Source: Syntrophorhabdaceae bacterium PtaU1.Bin034 (GTDB taxonomy: Bacteria > Desulfobacterota_G > Syntrophorhabdia > Syntrophorhabdales > WCHB1-27). From it: a DNA stretch of 11,835 nucleotides. Where the stretch lies: NCBI GenBank assembly GCA_002067405.1, contig MVRP01000127.1:1-11835 (forward strand), read 5' to 3'. Below are positions 1-6,861 of the stretch, one piece after another. Under the pieces are notes generated by a model that made no database searches, was not told where the DNA came from, and saw only the letters and a program-made list of their open reading frames with translations. Each line of letters starts with the position of its first letter. Position 1 is the stretch's first letter. A program made the position numbers and the translations under genes.

Positions 1-41
1 AGGAAAACCGGGTAGTAGGGTGTGAGCGAGTTTTTTGCCAT
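1..41 (-). CDS. Partial gene, possible siroheme synthase N-terminus (precorrin-2 dehydrogenase type)
   Basis: Only the first 13 codons and part of the 14th are inside the window. The ATG lies 8 nt after the glgX stop. A strong AGGAGG Shine-Dalgarno begins at the last base of that stop and ends 3 nt before the ATG, so the gene is probably translated in the same operon as glgX. The visible peptide reads MAKNSLTPYYPVFL. The YYPVFL pattern is what I recall at the start of the Rossmann domain of Met8/CysG-N-type precorrin-2 dehydrogenases, normally followed by a GGG nucleotide-binding motif. That motif would fall outside the window, so the identification rests on six residues. The start codon itself is well supported; the product is a guess from a short match. 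Confidence 0.45.
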   Translation of the reverse strand, partial: MAKNSLTPYYPVF

Positions 42-49
42 TATCCTCC

Positions 50-2182
50 TTATCCGACCAGGAGTATGACCATGGAACGTGCGGCCAGGGTATAACTGTG
101 CGGATGCTCAATGGGTTTTTTATCGCCCGGAGGGGATATGTCGTATGGCCGCGGCCGGGAGGTATCGACCGCGCAGTACCAGGTCTTGCCTTGAGGCGCC
201 GGAGGGACGACAAAAGCGCAGTCCGCAAAACCGGCATGGAACATGAGATAAAGCACCGGTTCCCCCCGGATCATGCAGGCAAGGCTCCGATTGTCATAAG
301 CCCAGTTTTGTTGCCTTCCGTCCGGACCGTACCATGCTATATCCTTATCCGTGTAAAATTTCAGTTCCCTTAGCACGGCGTTCCTTTTCCGGAACGCGAT
401 CATTTCGCGTGTGAACCTGAAGATTTCTTCGTTCTTTCGCAGCAGGTCCCAGTTGTACCAGGACAATTCGTTGTCCTGGCAGAAGGCGTTGTTGTTGCCT
501 TTTTGAGTCCTTCGAAGCTCGTCGCCGCCGAGGAAGAGGGGCACGCCCCGGGAGACGAAAAGGGTGGAAATGAAGTTCTTTATCTGTCGTATCCTGGTCC
601 GTTCAATTTCCGGGTCATCGGTTTCTCCTTCTATGCCATAATTGTAGCTGTGGTTGTCGTTGGAACCGTCCCCGTTGCCCTCTCCGTCGGCTTCATTATG
701 CTTTTGACTGTAAGTGACGAGGTCGTTGAGGGTAAAGCCGTCGTGACAGGTGACGAAGTTTATGCTGTTCAGGGGCTCCTTTCCCGACTTCTGGTAGATA
801 TCGGCGCTCCCTGAGATGCGGGTTGCCAGAAGGCCCACCATCCCGGGATCGCCCCTCCAGAAGAGGCGGATATCATCCCTGTATCTGCCGTTCCATTCCG
901 ACCAGCGATGGCCAGGGAAAGAACCGACCTGGTAAGCTCCTGCCGCATCCCAGGCTTCGGCAATCAATTTCGTATCCCGCAAAATGGGATTCTCCGAGAT
1001 CTCGGCAAGGAGGGGAGGATTTCTCATGATCTCACCGTCCTCGTCCCGTCCCATGATGGAGGCAAGGTCAAAACGGAAGCCATCGACATGCATCTTTACT
1101 ACCCAGTAGGTGAGACAATCGATGATGAACTGGCGGACGACCGGGTGATTGCAGTTTACCGTATTGCCGCATCCTGAATAGTTCTTGTAGTGCCTCTTAT
1201 CCTTCTCGAGTATGTAATAGATGACGTTGTCGAGGCCCCGGAAGGATATGGTCGGGCCGAGTTCGTTTCCTTCGGCGGTGTGGTTAAAGACAATATCAAG
1301 GATAACCTCTATGCCCGCCCTGTGCAGCTCTTTGACCATACGCTTGAACTCTGCCACCTGGCTGCCTTCCCACCCATCCCCCCCATAAGACGCTTTCGGG
1401 GCAAAGAATGATACCGTGCTGTAACCCCAGTAATTCTTCAGAGGCTCGTGGGTCAGAGGATTTTCCGTATCCAGTTCGCGATCGTTGAATTCCTGGATGG
1501 GCAGGAGTTCTAGAGCGGTCACCCCAAGCTCTTTCAAATAAGGGATCTTGTCTACAATACCTGCAAAAGTGCCCGGTCGCTTCACGCCCGAAGACGGATG
1601 AACGGTAAGCCCTCTCACGTGCGTTTCATATATAATTGTCTCCGACCAGGGGAGCTTTGGCGGCATGTCGTCCTGCCAGTCAAAGCGATTACCGGTCACG
1701 ATACACTTTGGCACCGAATGGGAATTATCCCGGGCGGAAAGGGAGAGGTCCTTGATGGGTGAATCCGCGTCATATCCTTTCGCCTGGAGGAAATCCCATC
1801 TTGGACGTGAGGAGAGGGCGGTCGCGTACGGGTCGAGCAGCAGCTTGTACTTGTTGAAACGGTTGCCGTCGTGCGGGTGATAGGGGCCGTCTACCCGGTA
1901 GGCATAGAACTGACCGGCCTCCACGCCTTCGACCCATGCATGCCAGATATCTCCCGTTCGGTTGTGCACAGGATCCAGGTCGATCGTCTGACACGGAATA
2001 GTGTCTTCAGCGTTTTCGAAGAGAAGCAGGCTTACCGCTGTTGCGTTCCGGCTGAAAATCGCAAACTGGGCTCCGTCATCGTGAAGGTGAACCCCGAGAG
2101 GAAGGGGGTATCCGGGAAGGACCTTGTGGGCCTTGGCGCTCCGCTTTAGGGATTCTCTCGAGCGCGGTCGATGCTCAACCAT
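50..2182 (-). CDS. glgX: Glycogen debranching enzyme, isoamylase type (GH13)
   Basis: Cytoplasmic enzyme hydrolysing alpha-1,6 branch linkages of glycogen or limit dextrins. With this start it has 710 residues, a normal length for GlgX/TreX. An N-terminal CBM48-like beta domain (about 22-110) carries YPLPLGVHL. The GH13 barrel follows with all four conserved regions: DIVFNH (about 296-301), DGFRFD with the nucleophile Asp372, AEAWD with the acid/base Glu409, and TCHDG with the transition-state Asp481. All catalytic residues are present, so it should be active. An in-frame ATG lies five codons upstream (2197) but has no ribosome binding site; the ATG at 2182 has GGAGG eight bases before it and is preferred. 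The BON gene is 75-90 nt upstream on the same strand and a further gene starts 8 nt downstream, suggesting an operon. No glgA, glgB or glgC is visible here. Confidence 0.95.
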   Translation of the reverse strand: MVEHRPRSRESLKRSAKAHKVLPGYPLPLGVHLHDDGAQFAIFSRNATAVSLLLFENAEDTIPCQTIDLDPVHNRTGDIWHAWVEGVEAGQFYAYRVDGPYHPHDGNRFNKYKLLLDPYATALSSRPRWDFLQAKGYDADSPIKDLSLSARDNSHSVPKCIVTGNRFDWQDDMPPKLPWSETIIYETHVRGLTVHPSSGVKRPGTFAGIVDKIPYLKELGVTALELLPIQEFNDRELDTENPLTHEPLKNYWGYSTVSFFAPKASYGGDGWEGSQVAEFKRMVKELHRAGIEVILDIVFNHTAEGNELGPTISFRGLDNVIYYILEKDKRHYKNYSGCGNTVNCNHPVVRQFIIDCLTYWVVKMHVDGFRFDLASIMGRDEDGEIMRNPPLLAEISENPILRDTKLIAEAWDAAGAYQVGSFPGHRWSEWNGRYRDDIRLFWRGDPGMVGLLATRISGSADIYQKSGKEPLNSINFVTCHDGFTLNDLVTYSQKHNEADGEGNGDGSNDNHSYNYGIEGETDDPEIERTRIRQIKNFISTLFVSRGVPLFLGGDELRRTQKGNNNAFCQDNELSWYNWDLLRKNEEIFRFTREMIAFRKRNAVLRELKFYTDKDIAWYGPDGRQQNWAYDNRSLACMIRGEPVLYLMFHAGFADCAFVVPPAPQGKTWYCAVDTSRPRPYDISPPGDKKPIEHPHSYTLAARSMVILLVG

Positions 2183-2272
2183 CCCCTTTTCCTCCATCGC
2201 ATTGTGGTAACGTACACCGAAGCCGTTCAGCAGCAGGCTAATGAAGCAAGATCGAACATCATTATCATTACA

Positions 2273-2614
2273 TTACTTGATCTTCGGCAACTCAAGGTTA
2301 TCACTTACGGTCCTTACTCCGGGCACGCTTCGGGCCGCAGTGAGCAGTCTTTGCCTCGCCTCCTCGTTGGGGATTGCGCCATGCAGCGTCACATTGCCTT
2401 CCAGAACCAGTATTTTGATTGCGTCGATATCGATCGCGGGGTCCTCCCCCGCTCTCTTTTTTATCTCTTCCGCGATTGTGCTGTCCTTGGTCTTTGGCCC
2501 GGTTGGCGGGGCGCTTGTCCGGCTCTTACAGCCCGTACAGGCCGATGCGAGAAAGGTCAGGCACACTGCGCAGAGCACAAAAAAGCGGACTACTCTTTTC
2601 ATCCCACCCACCAT
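2273..2614 (-). CDS. BON-domain lipoprotein
   Basis: Protein of 113 residues (109 if the second ATG at 2602 is used). It has a basic N-terminus (MKRVVR), a hydrophobic segment (about 9-24) and a lipobox-like LASAC ending at Cys26, so it is probably a lipid-anchored periplasmic protein. After a short Pro/Ser/Thr linker, residues 46-110 form one BON domain (bacterial OsmY and nodulation): alpha-beta-beta-alpha-beta with the typical V.L.G.V core and the ending PGV..V.DNL. BON domains are thought to bind membranes or phospholipids and are common in osmotic-stress proteins. Neither start has a good ribosome binding site; GGTGGG lies directly against the second ATG. It is followed on the same strand by glgX after about 75-90 nt, so the two may be cotranscribed under stress. 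Confidence 0.85.
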   Translation of the reverse strand: MVGGMKRVVRFFVLCAVCLTFLASACTGCKSRTSAPPTGPKTKDSTIAEEIKKRAGEDPAIDIDAIKILVLEGNVTLHGAIPNEEARQRLLTAARSVPGVRTVSDNLELPKIK

Positions 2615-2757
2615 AGTGTTCTAATCGAGTAATATAGCACGTCTTTTCCGATATTCGTCAACAACAAATAAAGCTGAATGTGATGCCTGAGCAGGCCGGC
2701 CCATGCGGCAACGGTTTCGGGAATTCCCTGACAGACGGTAGAGGCGGACACTTCCAC
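2599..2757 (-). CDS. Possible 52-residue small ORF upstream of the BON gene (GTG start)
   Basis: An open frame begins at GTG with GAGGGG four bases upstream and ends in TGA. The TGA overlaps the second candidate ATG of the BON gene as ATGA, the arrangement seen with translational coupling. The peptide has a hydrophobic middle (around AAWAGLL and LYLLLTN) and resembles no family I know. Against it: the promoter assigned to the BON gene (2631-2661) lies inside this frame, and 52 codons can stay open by chance. Treat it as a candidate only. Confidence 0.2.
   Translation of the reverse strand: MEVSASTVCQGIPETVAAWAGLLRHHIQLYLLLTNIGKDVLYYSIRTLWWVG
2631..2661 (-). promoter_or_regulatory. Candidate sigma70-type promoter of the BON-glgX operon
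   Basis: On the minus strand TTGACG (2661-2656) is followed after 19 bases by TATATT (2636-2631). Both hexamers match consensus at five of six positions, but the spacer is longer than the usual 16-18. Transcription would begin roughly a dozen bases before the first ATG of the BON gene. Confidence 0.35.
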
Positions 2758-2870
2758 GCGTCCCCTCGTGAGAACATCCCGCCGTATGTCTCAGACTTCA
2801 AGCCCTTTTGTGCCTTATCGTAGGGAGTCTATTACAGATTTCTATAGAAATAATGCCGTTTTCTTGCCAG

Positions 2871-3020
2871 TCAATCAATCCTGTCCCTGATGCACGCAAC
2901 CAGCTTTTCCAAATCTTCCTTTTTCAACTCTTTGAGGAAGGCAAGATCATCGTCTGCTCTCAACAATTCCCGTATTATCCTTACCAGCTTCTCTCTGTTC
3001 ATGTCGTCGTCCATAGCCAT
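2871..3020 (-). CDS. Small acidic/basic helical protein, 49 residues, unknown function
   Basis: A short open frame on the minus strand. The peptide starts MAMDDDMNREKLVRIIRE, continues with a charged, leucine-heptad-like sequence (LLRADDDLAFLKELKKEDLE) and ends LVACIRDRID. It looks like two amphipathic helices, with no signal peptide or membrane segment, so it is probably cytoplasmic. I recall similar tiny conserved hypothetical proteins beginning MNREKL in Deltaproteobacteria, but cannot verify this. Three in-frame ATGs are possible (3020, 3014, 3002). A plausible promoter (TTGACT, 17 bases, GATTAT at 3028-3023) would place the transcription start near 3016, which favours 3014 or 3002, the latter giving 43 residues. 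No start has a clear Shine-Dalgarno. The 256 nt between this gene and the BON gene hold only the candidate 52-residue ORF and the BON promoter. Confidence 0.55.
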   Translation of the reverse strand: MAMDDDMNREKLVRIIRELLRADDDLAFLKELKKEDLEKLVACIRDRID

Positions 3021-3070
3021 AAATAATCCATAAAAGAGGTTCTTCAGTCAAGAGTTTCCTGCTCCGCCGG

Positions 3071-3098
3071 TTGACAGTTCACGAAACGTGCTTATAGT
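3071..3098 (+). promoter_or_regulatory. Sigma70-type promoter of the Pro-rich secreted protein gene
   Basis: A perfect TTGACA (3071-3076) is followed after 16 bases by TATAGT (3093-3098, five of six). The predicted transcription start near 3105 leaves a leader of about 29 nt containing GGGGAGGGG just before the ATG at 3134. Confidence 0.65.
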
Positions 3099-3133
3099 TT
3101 AAACAGTTTCGCAATATGACCGGGGAGGGGTAT

Positions 3134-3760
3134 ATGATCAGCAAAGTCTGTTTGTTGAAGGCCTTTTTAGTCAATCTATCGGTGACTTTTGTTTTTGCGC
3201 CGTGCCTTTATGGCCAGGTCAACTGGGCGCCTATAGGAACAAGTATACCCGTACCCATTACCTCGGGCGTTCCCCGCCCCGGGGTGACTCCTCCCCCGCC
3301 CCTTACCCCTATGGGTATGCCTCAGCCCCTCCCGCGACCCGGAAACACCGTGCTCGGTACTACAGGTATATCAGAGATGCTGGGAACGATGGAGTCAGGC
3401 AATACCGTCCAAATCACGTCGGGCACCGAACCGGGTGGGGGTGAGCTGATGAGTCAGACTGCCGCCCCCTTTCCTTACTCCCTTCCTCCGACAGACACCG
3501 AAATGGCCCTCGCTCCCCTTTCCGGAGCAACGAGATTGACGAGGACAAGCGCCAGGCCCGAGACGATATGGGGCGGAGTGACCAGCGCCTACCCCGGTGT
3601 TCCCCCGACCGGGAGAGGAACCGCTCCCGTTGGAACAATAAGTGCTTCAACGGGCCTTGCAGCACCATCCCCCGCCACCCCTTCTGCGGCAACGGGGAGA
3701 GGTGGATCGTCCCCTTCAAGCCCGCCGGCTAGAACGGGTGAAGGTCCCGCGACACCGTAG
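3134..3760 (+). CDS. Secreted proline/glycine/threonine-rich low-complexity protein, unknown function
   Basis: Protein of 208 residues. The start at 3134 is chosen because GGGGAGGGG lies three bases upstream; an in-frame ATG at 3116 has no ribosome binding site. Residues 1-27 look like a signal peptide: two early lysines, then a hydrophobic stretch ending near CLYGQ. The rest is unusually rich in Pro, Gly, Ser, Thr and Ala, with few charged residues and runs such as TPPPPLTP and SPSSPPARTG. It has no recognisable domain, no catalytic motif and no exact tandem repeat. This suggests an exported, disordered envelope or surface protein. It has its own strong promoter and is convergent with the transglycosylase gene; the 76 nt between them show no convincing terminator hairpin. 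Confidence 0.7.
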   Translation: MISKVCLLKAFLVNLSVTFVFAPCLYGQVNWAPIGTSIPVPITSGVPRPGVTPPPPLTPMGMPQPLPRPGNTVLGTTGISEMLGTMESGNTVQITSGTEPGGGELMSQTAAPFPYSLPPTDTEMALAPLSGATRLTRTSARPETIWGGVTSAYPGVPPTGRGTAPVGTISASTGLAAPSPATPSAATGRGGSSPSSPPARTGEGPATP

Positions 3761-3836
3761 GTAGTATAGTTGTGCGACTGGTGTAAAGGACAGGGAGACG
3801 ACACGTTAGTGAAGGAAGGAGTGGGTGAGGCCGGCC

Positions 3837-4466
3837 CTACCTCTCGGTGTCGTCCCTTTCCGGGAGCACAGACAGGTTCTTTTCGTATTCCTTCAAGACC
3901 CGCTTTGTAAAGGTGGTGTTTGGCTCTCCCTTGCCCGCGCGTCTGGCCTTTGTTTTGGTGATGCCGACGTTATACGCATGCAGTGCGGTGGGAAGGTTCT
4001 TGAAGTCTTCGACGAGTTTCGAGAGATGGTACAGACCAAGCTTTATATTCTTGTCGGGCTCGTGCAGGCTCTGATCCCCGTTCAAGGTGACGCCTGCATC
4101 CTTGGCGATATACTTTGCTAAAGAAGGTTTAATCTGAAAGAGTCCTCTTGCTCCCTTGCGGGATACCACGTCATGCTTGAAGTTGCTCTCCACCTTGATG
4201 ACGGCAAGGGCAAGGCGATAATCCAGGTCATACTGCTCTGCCTCGTCATAAACTTTATGCACGACGGCTTTCAATTTGTCTTCTTTCATATCGACATCTT
4301 TGCCTTTAAGGTATGCCACGATCCGCTCGATGACCACATTTTTCTCAGCACTCCCGTTTGCGAAAGCGTTCTCAAAGGGGATTCCGGTTAAAGCCGCTCC
4401 CGTGAAGAAAACTATGGGAACAGTTGCCATCAGTATTTTTGCTCGCCACTTCATAGTGTTTTCCAT
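3837..4466 (-). CDS. Lytic transglycosylase, SLT domain (GH23 type)
   Basis: Exported enzyme of 209 residues that cleaves the MurNAc-GlcNAc bond of peptidoglycan to give 1,6-anhydro ends. A signal peptide or membrane anchor occupies residues 6-37, ending near AFANG. The SLT fold follows at about 75-195. Visible family motifs are the catalytic Glu93 in VIKVESNF, GARGLFQIKP (105-114) and AYNVG (164-168). The last two are signature elements of the Slt70/MltC-type fold, and the key residues are intact. It is a compact single-domain member without LysM or other binding modules. A second ATG four codons in (MKWRAK) is a possible start; neither has a strong Shine-Dalgarno. Its stop lies 76 nt from that of the convergent Pro-rich protein gene, and the 232-residue gene lies 195 nt upstream. 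Confidence 0.92.
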   Translation of the reverse strand: MENTMKWRAKILMATVPIVFFTGAALTGIPFENAFANGSAEKNVVIERIVAYLKGKDVDMKEDKLKAVVHKVYDEAEQYDLDYRLALAVIKVESNFKHDVVSRKGARGLFQIKPSLAKYIAKDAGVTLNGDQSLHEPDKNIKLGLYHLSKLVEDFKNLPTALHAYNVGITKTKARRAGKGEPNTTFTKRVLKEYEKNLSVLPERDDTER

Positions 4467-4515
4467 AAACGATATTTAAAAAAGGTGGCCCTGGCGCAGG
4501 TGAATAATTTCTGTC

Positions 4516-4544
4516 AGTTTACATGAGACAGGATAGGTATTCAA
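4516..4544 (-). promoter_or_regulatory. Candidate promoter of the lytic transglycosylase gene
   Basis: On the minus strand TTGAAT (4544-4539) is followed after 17 bases by TAAACT (4521-4516). Each hexamer matches consensus at four of six positions, with ideal spacing. The predicted start near 4508 gives a leader of about 40 nt. Confidence 0.35.
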
Positions 4545-4661
4545 CAAAAAAATGTGCGGAGGGGCCAGGGTGGGCTTGAAGTTCTGCAAAAAGTCCTTGA
4601 TTATACCTGTCTTTCGGTGCATCCGCTATCCTGTTAACGGCCGGTAGCGAAGCCATGGGAC

Positions 4662-5360
4662 CTATTCTTCTGAAGCACCCACCTTTCGCGTCCTCTCGAG
4701 GATCGCCTTAAAGGTTTTCATGTCGTAGTTCGCTTTTGTAATAAAGTCTTCATCGGAATCAAAGTACCATTTCAGCATAGTCTTCAGTTTTTCGAGGGGG
4801 TAGAGCTTCACAAGTTCACGCGCTATCTTGCCCTCATTCTCATAGCGAACCAGAGGCTTCTTGTTGAACTTTTGCGCATAGCTCTCACTGTAAGCGTCGA
4901 GGAGCTGCTTCATATCCGAGAAATTGTGTACTGTATCGGCAACTGCCTCTCCGATGTCACCCTCAATCGCTTGCTCTCCTTCTGCCGGAACGGGCTGTTC
5001 TTCCTCTTCCTGCTTCTGTTCTGTCTTGGCCATCTCCTTCTTTTGCTGTGCGTACCACTCAGCCGCAAAGTCCTTATAGAGCGCCTCTATTGTTACTACA
5101 TCCCTTTCCTTCGCGCTGGCGATGAGCCTTTTGATAACCTTGTAAAAGGTATAGGTAGCGACATGAATCTCCTGATCCGTTTCTTTTCCCTGGAATATCC
5201 CGATATTCGTGAAACGCGGCACGTCGACGACCGGATAGGTATTGCCGTCCACGTCAAACAAATAGACCCCGAATGTTTTCTTGTCGGTATCTCCTGCGAG
5301 ATCAACCCTTTTCACGTAGTCAAGATTAATCATGCCGTGATGGTCCGTTTCAATCCACAT
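4662..5360 (-). CDS. Conserved-looking hypothetical protein, 232 residues, phage-replication-protein-like C-terminus
   Basis: Not recognised with confidence. The start at 5360 is preceded by AGAGGAA at good spacing. There is no signal peptide or membrane segment, so it is cytoplasmic. Three parts can be seen. Residues 1-85 form a beta-rich region beginning MWIETDHHGMINLDYV, which resembles small domains that start with a W.ETD...NL..V pattern. Residues 95-140 are a charged, Glu/Gln-rich linker, probably disordered or coiled. Residues 150-225 are helical, with KIARELVKLYPLEKL and a final DFITKANYDMKTFKAIL. That last element recalls the C-terminal helical segment of phage replication-initiator-like and DnaD-neighbour proteins, where FI.KA.Y....FK is common. 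No winged-helix DNA-binding domain is apparent and no phage genes flank it. It could be a domesticated relic; function unknown. Confidence 0.75.
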   Translation of the reverse strand: MWIETDHHGMINLDYVKRVDLAGDTDKKTFGVYLFDVDGNTYPVVDVPRFTNIGIFQGKETDQEIHVATYTFYKVIKRLIASAKERDVVTIEALYKDFAAEWYAQQKKEMAKTEQKQEEEEQPVPAEGEQAIEGDIGEAVADTVHNFSDMKQLLDAYSESYAQKFNKKPLVRYENEGKIARELVKLYPLEKLKTMLKWYFDSDEDFITKANYDMKTFKAILERTRKVGASEE

Positions 5361-5780
5361 GATCGATTCCTCTCTTTGCCTCCCTGGTCAATCGACAACA
5401 AGGGAAAATACTGCAGCCGGGGAGTTGCTCCGATCCTATTTCACAGCCTCTATGTTAAACCTAAGAACTGTAACCGACTTGCGTCACCCCCTGTGTGACG
5501 GCCGGGAATTTCATACTCCAACTTGCTTTGCGCTACTCCTTGTGCCGGGGCAGGACTGGCTGCGAATACAGACTATGTCTGCAATGCGGGTATCTGCATG
5601 ACCACGGTGTTACCCATGGGACTGTTTTGGCTCACCGAGAGACCGCTCCAACTGCGTTTAAGTCTATATAATATTTGCAAAAGTGCTGTCAAGAGGAGCG
5701 AGGCCTGCCGACGGCTGACCGGGGAGAGATTAAAAAGTTTTGCCATGATGCAGGTGATGTGATAAGCTCGAAATAAAGAG
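5361..5780. other. 420-nt divergent intergenic region with a long leader and no firm gene
   Basis: This region separates the 232-residue gene (minus) from the EamA transporter (plus). It holds a good minus-strand promoter (5665-5692), and on the plus strand an overlapping TATAAT (5667-5672) without a clear -35. A transcript from the minus promoter would carry about 300 nt of leader before the ATG at 5360. Within it, a frame starting GTG at 5635 or ATG at 5617 ends at TAG (5575-5573) after 20 codons, and the same frame then stays open to a second TAG at 5452-5450. There is also a short CGTCAC/GTGACG hairpin near 5481-5500. I see no tRNA, repeat or recognised riboswitch. Confidence 0.4.
5665..5692 (-). 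promoter_or_regulatory. Sigma70-type promoter reading toward the 232-residue gene
   Basis: On the minus strand a perfect TTGACA (5692-5687) is followed after 16 bases by TATATA (5670-5665). The predicted start near 5658 lies about 300 nt before the coding start. The -10 sits in the palindromic-looking TATATAATAT, which also contains a plus-strand TATAAT, so the two divergent genes may share this core. Confidence 0.5.
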
Positions 5781-6692
5781 ATGACCAAAGACCGGATTGA
5801 CCTTGCAGGCTTTACAATTATCCTGGTGCTGACCCTCCTGTGGGGGGTCAACTATTTTGCAATAAAGGTCACTACAGACAGTCTTTCTCCGGTGTTCACA
5901 TCCCTCCTTCGTTCCATTATTGCCTCTGTGCTCGGGATCGGTTACTGCCTGGCAGTCAAACAACCGCTTTTCCATAGAGACATCAGGCTTTTTCACGGAC
6001 TGATGGTAGGCCTTCTTTTTGGAGCGGAATTCGTCTGCCTTTACCTCGGCATGTTGTACACGAACGCTGCCCGGGCAGCTGTATTCCTGTACCTTTCCCC
6101 TTTTGTGGTGGCCGTCGGTGCCCATCTCTTTCTGGGGGAGAGACTCAACGCAATCAAGTCCGTAAGCCTGGTGCTTGCATTTTTCGGTCTTTATCTTGTT
6201 TTTATGGGTAAGCCGGCATTGCACGCCAAATCCATGCTTCTCGGCGATGTGCTGGAGATTGTGGCCGCTGTCTTCTGGGGGGCGACCACGCTCTACATAA
6301 AAAGATATCTCGCCCAGACCGTGCATCCCATCAATACCTTTGTTTACCAACTCGTTTTTTCGATACCCATCATGCTTGTTGCAGCGTTCTTTATAGAGCC
6401 CGTCTGGGTGAAAGGAGACCTGTCCGGAGGGATCATCCTCTCCCTTTTTTACCAATCGGTGATCGTTGCGTTCGTATCCTATCTGGTTTGGTTCAAGCTT
6501 ATTCATGTCTACCCGGTGGCCAGTCTCTCGGTATTCACCTTTCTGACCCCGATTTTCGGCGTGGCCTCCGGCGTGATCTTCTTGAATGAGGACCTTACCA
6601 AAGGCCTCGTAATCGGCCTCATTTGCGTCTGCATAGGCATTTACGGCACCAACTACAGGAAGTCGGAGAGACCTGCCGCAAGAGCCACGTAA
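5781..6692 (+). CDS. EamA/DMT-family inner-membrane transporter
   Basis: A 303-residue integral membrane protein of the drug/metabolite transporter superfamily. It has about ten hydrophobic helices in two EamA repeats, roughly residues 9-142 and 152-290. Family features include LLWGVNYFAIK in the first helix, an LFLGERL segment near 116-122 closing repeat one, FWGATTLYIK opening repeat two and an inexact counterpart of the first closure, FLNEDL, before the last helix. Such proteins export or import amino acids, nucleosides or other small metabolites; the substrate cannot be told from sequence. The start is fixed because an in-frame stop lies five codons upstream; the ribosome binding site is weak (GAG directly before ATG). 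It is a single-gene unit ending in an intrinsic terminator at 6727-6755. The long open frame on the opposite strand is a shadow. Confidence 0.92.
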   Translation: MTKDRIDLAGFTIILVLTLLWGVNYFAIKVTTDSLSPVFTSLLRSIIASVLGIGYCLAVKQPLFHRDIRLFHGLMVGLLFGAEFVCLYLGMLYTNAARAAVFLYLSPFVVAVGAHLFLGERLNAIKSVSLVLAFFGLYLVFMGKPALHAKSMLLGDVLEIVAAVFWGATTLYIKRYLAQTVHPINTFVYQLVFSIPIMLVAAFFIEPVWVKGDLSGGIILSLFYQSVIVAFVSYLVWFKLIHVYPVASLSVFTFLTPIFGVASGVIFLNEDLTKGLVIGLICVCIGIYGTNYRKSERPAARAT

Positions 6693-6726
6693 ACGGAAAT
6701 CAAAGTAAACGGAAGCCGGGACAAAA

Positions 6727-6755
6727 AGAGGGGGACGCCGGAAACGTCCCCCTTT
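6727..6755 (+). terminator. Intrinsic terminator after the EamA gene
   Basis: The stem GGGGGACG/CGTCCCCC (6730-6737 with 6745-6752) has a 7-base loop and can be extended by A-U, G-U and A-U pairs into the following TTT. A-rich sequence precedes it, so it might also work on the other strand. It lies 35 nt after the EamA stop codon. Confidence 0.75.
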
Positions 6756-6861
6756 GAACAAAGGTGCTTATGAAACGGGATACTACAATTATAATACAGT
6801 CGTAAATCCATGCAAGCAAAAGATTTTCAGATTTTCCTATCGTAATGTCACGTCGTGATTC

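Noticed and set aside
2255..2273. AATGATAATGAT-like stretch between the BON gene and glgX resembling the E. coli Fur box
   Set aside because: About 14 of 19 matches by eye in AT-rich sequence, not positioned over a promoter, and unlike the deltaproteobacterial form of the motif.
4600..4605. TATAAT on the minus strand between the 232-residue gene and the transglycosylase gene
   Set aside because: No -35-like hexamer at 15-19 bases upstream and no extended -10; the 4516-4544 pair fits the gene better.
5730..6761. Open frame of 343 codons on the minus strand opposite the EamA gene
   Set aside because: It is rich in His, Lys and Gln with no domain, the typical look of an antisense shadow, while the plus strand encodes a clear ten-helix transporter.
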